Positions 14,888 through 22,574 of a stretch of 64,000 nt of DNA are shown here, one piece after another. The stretch's first letter is position 1, and each line of letters starts with the position of its first letter. Under the pieces are notes generated by a model that saw nothing but the letters and a program-made list of their open reading frames with translations, had not been told where the DNA came from and did no database searches. Source of the DNA: Nonomuraea basaltis. Its GTDB lineage: Bacteria; Actinomycetota; Actinomycetes; Streptosporangiales; Streptosporangiaceae. The DNA lies in the NCBI RefSeq assembly GCF_005893125.1, contig NZ_VCJS01000005.1, positions 62,001 to 126,000 of the forward strand, given 5' to 3'. Made by a program: the position numbers and the translations under genes.

Positions 14888-16054
14888 GTGGCGGTCCGCT
14901 TCGACGCCGACGGCGAGAGTTACACCAGATCGACCGGGCTGGGCGCGGTCACGGTCTTCTCGTTCGCCTGCTGGGTCAAACTGGCCGTCGACCGCGCGAC
15001 CACTACGGTCATCCTGCAGATCGACAACGGCTCAGGGGCGAACAGGCTGAGGCTGAACGCCTGGAACGGCACCGCCTTGACGTTCCAGTCGGATGGCGGC
15101 GGCTGGTTCGGCACCATCGGCCACACGCTGGTCGTCGGCGAATGGACATACGTCGCGCTCAGCGCCACATCCAACCCCGGCCAAGCCCGCACCGCCATAC
15201 GAGCCGCCGGCTCCACCACATTCGCCGGCGGATCCCCCAGCCAGGCCAACATCACCGTCAACGCCGCGACCCTGCGCATCGGCGACGGGCAGGCCGCCTC
15301 CGAGTGGCTCAACGGGTCCATCGCCGCCGTCAAAGTGTGGGACCAGGAACTCACCGCCGACGAGCTGCAGCAGGAATCCTGGACGTACATGCCGCAGCGG
15401 ACCGCCGGGCTGCGCGGCTGGTATCCCCTGCTCACCAACACCACCACGGACCTCAGCGGCTCAGGCCAAACCCTGACCGGCGGCACTGACGCAGCTCTCG
15501 ATGACGGGCCGCCGATCTCGTGGCGGACGGGCCGCCACAGGACCGTTTTCCCCGCCAGCGGCGTCTCGGGGACTCTGGCGGGCGTCCTCCCGGCGCTGAC
15601 CGCGACTTCGTCCGGCATCGTTGAGACGTCCGGGACGCTCGCCGGCGCTCTGCCTGCCCTGACGGCAAACGCAGCCGGCGTTGTTGAGTCCGCGGGTGCC
15701 CTGGATGCCACACTCCCGGCACTCACAGCATCCCTGACGGGCGAGTCGGACATGCCCGCCGGTGAACTCCTGGCGACGCTACCGGCACTGTCGGCGTCCC
15801 TCACAGGCGACGTCACCGTTACCGGGACGCTCGACGCCGCTCTGCCCGCGCTGACCGGCGGCTTCACCGACGTCAAAACGGGCGACTTCGACTTCATCGC
15901 GGCAGGCCTGAGCCGCGGCTGGACCAGCCCGGCCCTCGACCCAGCCTGGGCAGGGCTCGACGTCGCAGCCGCGTGGGCCGCCCGCGACATCACCCGCGGG
16001 TGGACAGAAGACGACACCAGCCGCGAATGGACCGCACGCACGCCCACCCTGTGA
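14888..16054 (+). CDS. LamG-like lectin domain protein with LPALTA repeats
   Basis: A 388-residue protein from GTG 14888 behind AGGAGG. The first 200 residues are a concanavalin/LamG fold (FACWVKLAVDR; TYVALSATSN; LRIGDGQ; GSIAAVKVWDQELTADELQQ; GLRGWYPLL). About five degenerate repeats follow with the core L-A-G-x-L-P-A-L-T-A (about residues 220-325), then a Trp-rich tail. Likely a sugar-binding virion protein. Confidence 0.65.
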   Translation: MAVRFDADGESYTRSTGLGAVTVFSFACWVKLAVDRATTTVILQIDNGSGANRLRLNAWNGTALTFQSDGGGWFGTIGHTLVVGEWTYVALSATSNPGQARTAIRAAGSTTFAGGSPSQANITVNAATLRIGDGQAASEWLNGSIAAVKVWDQELTADELQQESWTYMPQRTAGLRGWYPLLTNTTTDLSGSGQTLTGGTDAALDDGPPISWRTGRHRTVFPASGVSGTLAGVLPALTATSSGIVETSGTLAGALPALTANAAGVVESAGALDATLPALTASLTGESDMPAGELLATLPALSASLTGDVTVTGTLDAALPALTGGFTDVKTGDFDFIAAGLSRGWTSPALDPAWAGLDVAAAWAARDITRGWTEDDTSREWTARTPTL

Positions 16055-16064
16055 GGAGGCGAGG

Positions 16065-16352
16065 ATGCCGCTGCAGATGCCGAGCCTCTCCCTGGAGTAC
16101 GTACACGCCACCATCGACGGACCGCCGAACAAGACGTCGTTCGCCGTCGAGATGGCGATCCTCCCCGAAGGCCAAGACCCCGGAGTCAGCGACTGGGAAA
16201 CCGCGGCATGGGATGGCGACGATGTCATCTGCCTCGTCGGTCCCGGCGGTCTGATCGCGCTGACGAAGGGCGTCCAGTACGAGGTGTGGGTGCGCATCAC
16301 CGCCTCGCCGGAGATCCCCGTCCTCCGCCCCGGATTCATCCACGCCACTTAA
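16065..16352 (+). CDS. Small virion protein, paralogue of the gene at 14083
   Basis: A 95-residue protein. It shares SDW-x-T-A-x-WD and the C-terminal WVRITASPEIPVLRPG pattern with the protein at 14083-14361, implying duplication around the intervening genes. Ribosome site GAGGCGAGG. Last gene of the surface module. Confidence 0.6.
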   Translation: MPLQMPSLSLEYVHATIDGPPNKTSFAVEMAILPEGQDPGVSDWETAAWDGDDVICLVGPGGLIALTKGVQYEVWVRITASPEIPVLRPGFIHAT

Positions 16353-16392
16353 GGACCCCGCGCATGCCCAGCTCAGACCCGCGCAGGCAGCC

Positions 16393-17076
16393 ATGAACGA
16401 TCTCCTCGTGATCGTCCCGAGCCGTGGCCGCCCCCACAACATCGCTGACCTGTATGTCGCGTGGAGCGAGACCGCACACAGAGACGCCGGCCTGCTGGTC
16501 GCGGTCGATGACGACGACCCGGCCCTGCCCGAATATCAGCGGGTGTGCTCCCTGATCGGTGTCGAGTTGGAGGTCGGCCCGAGGCTCCGTCTCACGGGCA
16601 CGCTCAACAAGGTCGCCACCGAACGGGCTCCACATCACAAGGCGATCGCGTTCATGGGCGACGACCACCGCCCCCGCACCATTGGCTGGGACACGCAACT
16701 CCTGGCCGAGCTGAACCGGCTCGGCACCGGGATCGTCTACGGCAATGACCTGCTGCAGGGCGAGAAGATGGCGACCGCCGTCGCCATAACATCCGACATC
16801 GTGGCAGCGCTCGGCTACATGGCCCCACCCTCGATGGTGCACCTCTGCCTCGACCTGGTGTGGGTGGAATGGGGGCGGTCGATCGCCCGGCTCACCTACC
16901 TGCCGGGCACGGTCATCGAGCACATGCACCCAGCCGCCGGCAAAGCCGCCAACGACGCCGGTTATGAGGAAGCCAACAGCCCTCACCAGACCGCCGCCGA
17001 CCATGCTGCCTACCACGCGTACAGGAACGGCCCGCAGTTCGCTGCGGACGTGGAGAAGCTGAAGGCGCTCCTATGA
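16393..17076 (+). CDS. Glycosyltransferase, GT-A-like
   Basis: A 227-residue protein. LLVIVPSRGRPHNIADLYVAW at the N-terminus and FMGDDHRPRTIGWDTQL (about residues 93-109) give a GT-A type nucleotide-sugar fold with an acidic metal site (GDD). Phage proteins of this type glycosylate capsid or tail proteins, or modified DNA. It is the first gene of a coupled four-gene cassette; the stop overlaps the methyltransferase start. Confidence 0.65.
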   Translation: MNDLLVIVPSRGRPHNIADLYVAWSETAHRDAGLLVAVDDDDPALPEYQRVCSLIGVELEVGPRLRLTGTLNKVATERAPHHKAIAFMGDDHRPRTIGWDTQLLAELNRLGTGIVYGNDLLQGEKMATAVAITSDIVAALGYMAPPSMVHLCLDLVWVEWGRSIARLTYLPGTVIEHMHPAAGKAANDAGYEEANSPHQTAADHAAYHAYRNGPQFAADVEKLKALL

Positions 17077-17627
17077 GAGTCCGCCTCCGCCCCGCGCACA
17101 CCCGGGAACGGCTCGCCAAGATCTACGCCAAGCCTCACGACCACACCCAGTGGATCGACCACCACCTGCGAGTCGGAGTCACGGTCGAGTTCGCCCGCTG
17201 GTTCCTCGCCTGCGGTGTCCAAACCGTCGCTGACCTGTCCTGCGGGGACGCGACGATTGCCCGCGCCCTTGGCCTCAACGAGGAGAGCCTGTTCCTTGGC
17301 GACTTCGCGCCCGGCTACAAGCTGACCGGCCCTATCGAGGACACCGTCCACCAGATCCGCAACGTGGACCTGTTCATCTGCTCCGAAACGCTCGAGCACC
17401 TCGACAACCCCGACACGGTCCTCAAAGAGATCAGGGCGAAGACTCGCTACCTGGTGCTGTCCACGCCCGAGGGCGAGACCAGCACCGGCAACCCCGAGCA
17501 CTACTGGGGCTGGGACTCGGCAGAGGTCGAACGCATGCTCACCGCCGCCGGCTTCACCCCGGAGATTCACACCGTGCTCGGGCTGCGCGAGTACGGCTAC
17601 GACTTCCAGATCTGGGGATGCCGGTGA
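17073..17627 (+). CDS. Class I SAM-dependent methyltransferase
   Basis: A 184-residue Rossmann methyltransferase. TVADLSCGDATIARAL (about residues 50-65) is motif I, LFICSETLEHLDNPDTVLKE (about 102-121) is the post-motif typical of small-molecule or sugar methyltransferases, and YLVLSTPEGE follows. Coupled by overlap to both neighbours. Substrate unknown; sugar O-methylation fits the cassette. Confidence 0.7.
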   Translation: MRVRLRPAHTRERLAKIYAKPHDHTQWIDHHLRVGVTVEFARWFLACGVQTVADLSCGDATIARALGLNEESLFLGDFAPGYKLTGPIEDTVHQIRNVDLFICSETLEHLDNPDTVLKEIRAKTRYLVLSTPEGETSTGNPEHYWGWDSAEVERMLTAAGFTPEIHTVLGLREYGYDFQIWGCR

Positions 17628-18199
17628 CCGAATGGCGGCTGTTCGAAAGCGACAGCCCCGCAGTGGCTACGTTCGCCTTCCACGAGCACAGGCCCCGGGC
17701 CGCGCACCTCGAACAGTCCGACCACCACGCCCGACTGCACACCACAGCACAACTCATCCGGGACCTCGCGCCAGCCAGCGTGGTGGACCTCGGCTGCGGC
17801 GACGGTGGTCTCCTCAGCCTGATCAAAGACATCCCGTCGTGGGGCTATGACTTCCACCCTGCCAGCGCCCAAGGCTGGGCCGAACGCGGCGTCACCGCCG
17901 AACACCGAGACGTGTTCGGCGCCCGCGACGTCCCCAAGTGGGGTCAGGTCGCGGTGATGACCGAAGTGCTCGAACATCTCGCAGACCCGCACGGGACCGT
18001 CGAATGGGTCAGCCGCCACGCCGAATGGGTCGTCGCCTCCTCACCCAAGGACGAGACCGGCGACAGGCACGGCGACTGCCACGCGTGGGCTTGGGACATC
18101 GACGGCTACCGAGCTCTGTTCGAACCCCACTACCAGGTGACCAGCCACACCACAGTCGACTGGTCTCAGATCATCGTGGGACGGAGCCGGCGCACGTGA
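17618..18199 (+). CDS. Class I SAM-dependent methyltransferase
   Basis: A 193-residue protein and second methyltransferase of the cassette. ASVVDLGCGDGGLLSLI (about residues 53-69) is motif I and VAVMTEVLEHLADPHGTVEW (about 110-129) is the acidic/HLADP motif. Similar architecture to its upstream neighbour, suggesting duplication. Overlaps neighbours by 10 and 4 bases. Substrate unknown. Confidence 0.7.
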   Translation: MPVTEWRLFESDSPAVATFAFHEHRPRAAHLEQSDHHARLHTTAQLIRDLAPASVVDLGCGDGGLLSLIKDIPSWGYDFHPASAQGWAERGVTAEHRDVFGARDVPKWGQVAVMTEVLEHLADPHGTVEWVSRHAEWVVASSPKDETGDRHGDCHAWAWDIDGYRALFEPHYQVTSHTTVDWSQIIVGRSRRT

Positions 18200-19077
18200 A
18201 GGTCCTCATCACCGGTTCGTCGGGGTTCGTTGGCCGGCACTTCGTCCGAGCGTTGGACGGCCACGACCTTCACCTGGTGGACGTGGCCGCAGGGACGGAC
18301 GCCCGGGATTTCTTCCGCCTGAACCACACCCGGTTCGACCTCGTCATCCACCTTGCCGCAGTGGTGGGCGGGCGAGCCCAGATTGAGGGCGCTCCGCTAT
18401 CCCTCGCGGTGGATCTGGCGATCGACGCCGACATGTTCGCGTGGGCTTGGCGCACCCGTCCGTACCGAATCGTCTACTTCTCCTCGTCAGCCGCGTACCC
18501 GATCGACCTGCAGAACGACCTGTCTCGCCCGTATCGGCTACACGAGTCGGATCTGAAACTGACGGGCAACATCGGCAACCCGGACATGACGTACGGGTGG
18601 GCGAAACTCACCGGCGAGCAGCTCGCCCAGCACGCCGAGAACGAAGGGCTGCGCGTCCACGTGTTCAGGCCGTTCTCCGGCTTTGGCGAAGACCAGGACC
18701 TGGCGTATCCGTTCCCGTCGTTCATCCGCCGCGCCGCCACCAGGCAGGACCCGTTCACCGTATGGGGCGACGGCGAACAAGTCAGAGACTGGGTTCACAT
18801 CGACGACATCGTGAACGCGACGCTGACAGCGGTGGAGGAGGACGTGCCCGGACCGGTCAACCTGTGCACCGGCCGGGACACCTCATTCAACGAGCTGGCC
18901 GCCCTCGTGTGCGAGCAGGCCGGGTACAAGCCCGAGTTGCGTCACATCCTGGACGCCCCTCAAGGGGTTGCCTACCGCGTTGGGGACCCGACCAAGCTCA
19001 ACAGCTTCTACACGCCGAAGGTCGCTCTGGAAGACGGCATAGCCAGCGCTCTGGCCGCCACACGGGGGAGGGCGTAG
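18196..19077 (+). CDS. NAD-dependent epimerase/dehydratase, GDP-fucose-synthase-like
   Basis: A 293-residue extended SDR. VLITGSSGFVGRHFVRAL is the NAD-binding loop, YFSSSAAYP the catalytic Ser region, and Y-G-W-A-K (about residues 132-136) the YxxxK pair. WGDGEQVRDWVHIDDIV matches the nucleotide-sugar epimerase core. The closest family by eye is GDP-L-fucose synthase/epimerase. It would make a sugar donor for the neighbouring glycosyltransferase. GTG 18196 overlaps the upstream TGA. Confidence 0.75.
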   Translation: MKVLITGSSGFVGRHFVRALDGHDLHLVDVAAGTDARDFFRLNHTRFDLVIHLAAVVGGRAQIEGAPLSLAVDLAIDADMFAWAWRTRPYRIVYFSSSAAYPIDLQNDLSRPYRLHESDLKLTGNIGNPDMTYGWAKLTGEQLAQHAENEGLRVHVFRPFSGFGEDQDLAYPFPSFIRRAATRQDPFTVWGDGEQVRDWVHIDDIVNATLTAVEEDVPGPVNLCTGRDTSFNELAALVCEQAGYKPELRHILDAPQGVAYRVGDPTKLNSFYTPKVALEDGIASALAATRGRA

Positions 19078-19442
19078 TGGCTGCACAGCAGTGGAGACAC
19101 GGCTGGATCCCGCTCACGCCGACAGCCGCCCGGGAGAAGAACCATGGCACGACGCCAGGCCCCGGCAGCAAGCTCGGTAAGTCCCTCGCCCGCAGCCGAG
19201 AGACGTCGCAGGCGATGGACACGGAGATCCGCCGCGCCGCCCGCAGCAGGAACAAGACCGTTCAGCCTGACCGGCCCGAACCCGCTGACGACGTGGCCGA
19301 GGCGACGAAGGCCATCAAGAGCGGTGACCACGCCCGCGCGGTGAACCTCCTCACCCGGGCGATGAACAACGCCAAGGGCGCAGACAAGAAGGCGATCAAG
19401 GCGAAGCGGGACGAACTCGCCCGCCGCCTGATGGGCCGATAG
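19077..19442 (+). CDS. Conserved phage protein, 121 aa
   Basis: GTG 19077 overlaps the epimerase stop. The N-terminus QQWRHGWIPLTPTAAREKNHG is a signature I associate with small actinophage proteins near terminases, and the C-terminal half is a basic helical region (NAKGADKKAIKAKRDELARRL). No function is known. Confidence 0.6.
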   Translation: MAAQQWRHGWIPLTPTAAREKNHGTTPGPGSKLGKSLARSRETSQAMDTEIRRAARSRNKTVQPDRPEPADDVAEATKAIKSGDHARAVNLLTRAMNNAKGADKKAIKAKRDELARRLMGR

Positions 19443-19445
19443 GCC

Positions 19446-19673
19446 GTGGCCAACGCAAGGCTCGCCCACGTTGGCGACCCCGACAGCTTGCGCCGCGTTC
19501 TGGCCGAGATCCGCGCTGCCTACCAAGGCGATCCAGAAGCGGCTCACAGCCTCGAAGACGACACGATGCGCCACGTACTCCGGCTCACCGCCGAAGGACA
19601 CCCACAAGCCCGTCAGCTCGCCACAGAGATGCTGACGATCGCCGACTTGGACCTCAAGCGCTGGTGCGCCTGA
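19446..19673 (+). CDS. Small helical phage protein, 75 aa
   Basis: Starts at GTG 19446, 3 bases after the previous stop. Entirely helical and acidic (PDSLRRVLAEIRAAYQGDPE). Followed by two hairpins that probably end this transcript. Function unknown. Confidence 0.55.
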   Translation: MANARLAHVGDPDSLRRVLAEIRAAYQGDPEAAHSLEDDTMRHVLRLTAEGHPQARQLATEMLTIADLDLKRWCA

Positions 19674-19699
19674 ACGTCCACGGCTGACCCCAGAAGATC

Positions 19700-19754
19700 C
19701 TCCAGGTAGCTCCTGGAGGCCAGAGAGCCCGGCGTCCTCATGCGCCGGGCTCTC
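19700..19754 (+). terminator. Tandem hairpin terminator
   Basis: A small stem TCCAGG/CCTGGA (19700-19717) is followed by the 12-bp perfect stem GAGAGCCCGGCG (19723-19734) / CGCCGGGCTCTC (19743-19754). There is no T-run, as is usual for GC-rich actinomycete terminators. Confidence 0.65.
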
Positions 19755-19779
19755 GCCACACCATGAGGAGATCAACCAG

Positions 19780-20250
19780 ATGCGCATCAAGATGCAGGCC
19801 GCCCTTACCTCGCTTCAAGAGCAGGGGCGTCTGGCCATAGCCGCGAACGCCGCGTCCCGCCCCAGCCCGTCTCTTTCCGATTCGTTGAGCCCACCGCGTC
19901 AGGAGGCGCAGGCGCCTGAGCACGAGAGCGTGATATGGCTCCGCGCCGTGATCGAATGCGACAGGGCGCTCGACTCCGCACTGATAGGCATGGCGGGGCG
20001 CGACGGCGGTAGCGAGCAGGCTTCCGCTCACGTCAACCGTCACGATTTCGAGGACGCTGTCGCTCGCTGTGAAGCGGAGTTGAAGCTTCTCGACCTGCAC
20101 GTGCCCAATCGCTACGGCTACTGTCTCACCTGCGACCCGGACTCATGCGGATGCGTCGGTAGTGGCGACTACCCGTGCTACACGATCAAGGCGCTCCTGT
20201 CCGGCTACCGCCACCGCGGAGGCTTCAAGCCCGAGTGGGTGAACGCCTGA
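19780..20250 (+). CDS. DUF6221-like protein
   Basis: A 156-residue protein. The C-terminal pattern NRYGYCLTCDPDSCGCVGSGDYPCYTIKALL...PEWVNA resembles the Cys-rich end of DUF6221 proteins common in Streptomyces phages and elements, here recalled from memory. The N-terminal part is helical. The first gene after the terminator; its stop overlaps the next ATG. Confidence 0.6.
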   Translation: MRIKMQAALTSLQEQGRLAIAANAASRPSPSLSDSLSPPRQEAQAPEHESVIWLRAVIECDRALDSALIGMAGRDGGSEQASAHVNRHDFEDAVARCEAELKLLDLHVPNRYGYCLTCDPDSCGCVGSGDYPCYTIKALLSGYRHRGGFKPEWVNA

Positions 20251-20891
20251 TGCGCATCCAGATCCTCACTCTCCCGTCCGTCATGGTCGGTGACGACATG
20301 GATGAGCCGTTCGCGCTCATCGTGGACCAGCACGACTCGGACCTGGATCAGCAGACCGCCGAGGAGTGGCAGCGGTTCAAGACCAGCGCTGGGGCACGCG
20401 CCCTCCTGATCACCCCGGACACGGTCGAGGTCGTAGGCCGGTACGCAGAGCCTGCGCACAAGGTCGCCGAAATGGCCGGCTGCGTCCACTGCGACAACGG
20501 CGAGCTGAGCGTCGTCGTTGCCTGCGCATGCGCGACACCTTGTTGGAACCCGGACTGCCCCAAGGCTCGACCAGCAGCCACAGATGGCACGCTCTTCGAC
20601 AAGCCGGTCCGCCTCGAATGGCCCGAGGGTCCACCTCTCGGACTCTCCCGGCAGACGCTCACGGAGAAGCTACGCGTGTTCGGCGCCACCCTGCTGGAGC
20701 CAAACCCGACCGTCCTGAGTGACCGCAACGGCAGCCCGATGAACATCTTGGCGACGTGCTCGTGCGGAAAGGCGATGGGACGAGCCTGGAACACGATTGA
20801 CTCAGACCCTCGCCAGGAACGAACCGAGATCGCCTGCAACGGCTGCGGCAACCGCCTGACCGTCACGGTTCCTCTCGGGGACCAGACATGA
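20250..20891 (+). CDS. Hypothetical Cys-rich protein, 213 aa
   Basis: ATG 20250 shares a base with the upstream TGA. Contains CVHCDNGE (about residues 77-84), CACATPCWNPDC (about 93-104) and a C-terminal zinc ribbon CSCGK ... CNGCGNRL. Zinc binding is likely; the role is unknown. Coupled to the next small membrane protein gene. Confidence 0.6.
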   Translation: MRIQILTLPSVMVGDDMDEPFALIVDQHDSDLDQQTAEEWQRFKTSAGARALLITPDTVEVVGRYAEPAHKVAEMAGCVHCDNGELSVVVACACATPCWNPDCPKARPAATDGTLFDKPVRLEWPEGPPLGLSRQTLTEKLRVFGATLLEPNPTVLSDRNGSPMNILATCSCGKAMGRAWNTIDSDPRQERTEIACNGCGNRLTVTVPLGDQT

Positions 20892-21064
20892 GGCGCATCC
20901 TCGGAGCGGCACTGATCGCGCTCCCCGTCGTCGTCTTCCTGGCGTCCATGGCCATCAACAAGGGCTGGTTGTACGTCGTCACGATGCTCGCCATAGCGTC
21001 GCTGTCCCTCGGCTGCGTTCTAGGCGGCATGCACCTGCTCGCGCCCAAGGACAACGGCCGCTAG
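20888..21064 (+). CDS. Small two-TM membrane protein, 58 aa
   Basis: The ATG overlaps the preceding stop. Two hydrophobic helices, ILGAALIALPVVVFLASMAI and WLYVVTMLAIASLSLGCVLG, separated by a short basic turn. No family recognised; small membrane proteins like this are common accessory genes in actinophages. Confidence 0.5.
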   Translation: MRRILGAALIALPVVVFLASMAINKGWLYVVTMLAIASLSLGCVLGGMHLLAPKDNGR

Positions 21065-21103
21065 ACAGCCCTAGATTTCCTGATGAAGGGGTGGGGGTAG
21101 TCC

Positions 21104-21406
21104 ATGCCGTACGGCCCCACATCTGCCCGCACCGTCCCACTCCCCAAGGGGTGGGGGGTCATACGTAAGCGCATCCTGAAGCGGGACGGATTCGTCTGCA
21201 CCTGGATAGACGGCGGGATGCGCTGCTCGGTGCCGGCCACGGACGTGGACCACATCGGAGACCCGGCAGACCACAGCGAAGCGAATTTGAGAAGCCTCTG
21301 CCAGCCACATCACCGCAGACGCAGCTCAGCTCAGGGTGGACGCGCCGCGCAGGCCAAGAAGATCCCGCGCAAGAGACGCCAGGAAGCCCACCCCGGACTC
21401 CTCTGA
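21104..21406 (+). CDS. HNH endonuclease adjacent to terminase
   Basis: A 100-residue protein. KRILKRDGFVCTW, the DVDHIGDPADHSEANL core (about residues 47-62) and LCQPHHRRRSS give the HNH beta-beta-alpha metal site (DH ... N ... HH). HNH proteins next to the terminase genes often assist DNA packaging by cutting at cos or stimulating the large terminase. Position strongly supports that role. Confidence 0.85.
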   Translation: MPYGPTSARTVPLPKGWGVIRKRILKRDGFVCTWIDGGMRCSVPATDVDHIGDPADHSEANLRSLCQPHHRRRSSAQGGRAAQAKKIPRKRRQEAHPGLL

Positions 21407-21491
21407 AACGGTCACACAGAGTCGCATCTGTCTCCAGATCGCCGGGCCTAGCAACTACCCGCTGTGATAACCGCAGGACGGGAGAGAACCC

Positions 21492-21635
21492 ATGGACGCC
21501 GTACTCCTCCTCGCAGCTCTAGCGTTCCTCGCCTCCGCCATCTGGTCCGCCATCCAACGCGCATGGCCGATCGCTCTACTCGGACTCGGCGCCTTCCTGC
21601 TCGCCATCCACGCGAGCGGACTCATCACGCCGTGA
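21492..21635 (+). CDS. Tiny membrane protein, 47 aa
   Basis: ATG 21492 lies behind GGGAGAGA. Two hydrophobic stretches (VLLLAALAFLASAIWSAI and WPIALLGLGAFLLAIHASG) leave almost no soluble part. GTGA overlap with the next gene supports translation. Small membrane proteins in this position are typical in actinophages; function unknown. Confidence 0.6.
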   Translation: MDAVLLLAALAFLASAIWSAIQRAWPIALLGLGAFLLAIHASGLITP

Positions 21636-21790
21636 GCCTGCATGTCGTGCCCATCGGTGATCTCATAGACCACACGACCACAGACGAGTGTCCGTGCGGT
21701 CCACGAGACCAGTCAGTGACGAGAGACGACGGCACCATCCGATGGCTTGTCGTCCATCACAGCCTCGACGGTAGAGAGCTGACCGAGTGA
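21632..21790 (+). CDS. Tiny protein with CxC-G motif, 52 aa
   Basis: GTG 21632 overlaps the upstream TGA. The sequence LHVVPIGDLIDHTT...ECPCGP...TIRWLVVHHSLDGRELTE is a pattern I recognise from many actinophage small proteins upstream of terminase genes. Function unknown. Confidence 0.6.
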   Translation: MSLHVVPIGDLIDHTTTDECPCGPRDQSVTRDDGTIRWLVVHHSLDGRELTE

Positions 21791-22148
21791 TCAGCGTTCT
21801 ATCATGAAGCCGTGATCATGAAGAGCGAATACGGCAAACCGGACAAACGGCGTCCATGCGGGTCGCAGAGTTCCCGCAGGTCGCAGCCATAGGGTGGGGA
21901 ATGCCCCCTTTGTCCGTTTTTCCCGCGCCCGCTTCGGCATAGCGCCTCTGATCTTGTACGGGCCGTAACGAGTTCCGCCTAGCGATCTTGGCGGCCACCA
22001 CAGACCACCTCCGACGTGACGACCCTGCGCCGACATGGCCTTTCGTCCATTCGGAGGTTCGCGCTCGACCTCGAGTGCATGCTTTCACGCCCCCGCGGCT
22101 GTGTCCCCGCCATGGGGGTTGGCCGCCTTCCCGACATGGGAGATTCTG
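21791..22148. other. Gene-free stretch before the terminase genes
   Basis: About 358 bases with no convincing gene. A weak hairpin (GGGGAATGCCCC near 21896-21907) followed by TTTGTCCGTTTTT may terminate upstream transcription. Position just ahead of the terminase small subunit makes this the likely packaging (cos or pac) region, but no cos sequence can be identified by eye. Confidence 0.35.
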
Positions 22149-22574
22149 ATGGCTCGTACTGGTGGGCCTGTGCCCAAGAGAAGTGATCAGCGGCGTCGCC
22201 GCAACAAGGTGGACATCGACTCGGCCCCGGTCGCGGTCGCGTCCGGAGTGGTCCGCGGGCCTGAGTGCCCGGAGGACTTCGGCGGGTTGGCGAAGCAATG
22301 GTATGAGTCGTTGCGCACATCGGGCCAGTCGGAGTTCTACGCGGATTCGGACTGGACGTCGGCGCTGATCATCGCGCGTGCGATCGAGCGGTTCGAGGAG
22401 CGTCCGTCTGCGCACATGCTGACCGCGATCCTGTCCGGGTTCGGCTCCCTGGCAGCGACTGAGGGGGACCGGCGCAGGCTGCGGATTGAGTTGGAACGCG
22501 ACGTGGCCAGCGACGAGGACGAGGACGCCGCCGTGCTCGCCATCGATGAATACCAGCGTCGCGTCTCCGGCTGA
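22149..22574 (+). CDS. Terminase small subunit
   Basis: A 141-residue protein from ATG 22149. The basic N-terminus MARTGGPVPKRSDQRRRRNK is typical of actinophage small terminase subunits, followed by a helical region GGLAKQWYESLRTSGQSEFY and SALIIARAIERF. It recognises phage DNA and loads the large subunit. The large subunit gene starts 29 bases before its stop. Confidence 0.8.
   Translation: MARTGGPVPKRSDQRRRRNKVDIDSAPVAVASGVVRGPECPEDFGGLAKQWYESLRTSGQSEFYADSDWTSALIIARAIERFEERPSAHMLTAILSGFGSLAATEGDRRRLRIELERDVASDEDEDAAVLAIDEYQRRVSG

Noticed and set aside
21791..22148. Short reading frame from GTG near 21811
   Set aside because: 26 codons only, no ribosome site and mixed third-position bias; not supported as a gene.
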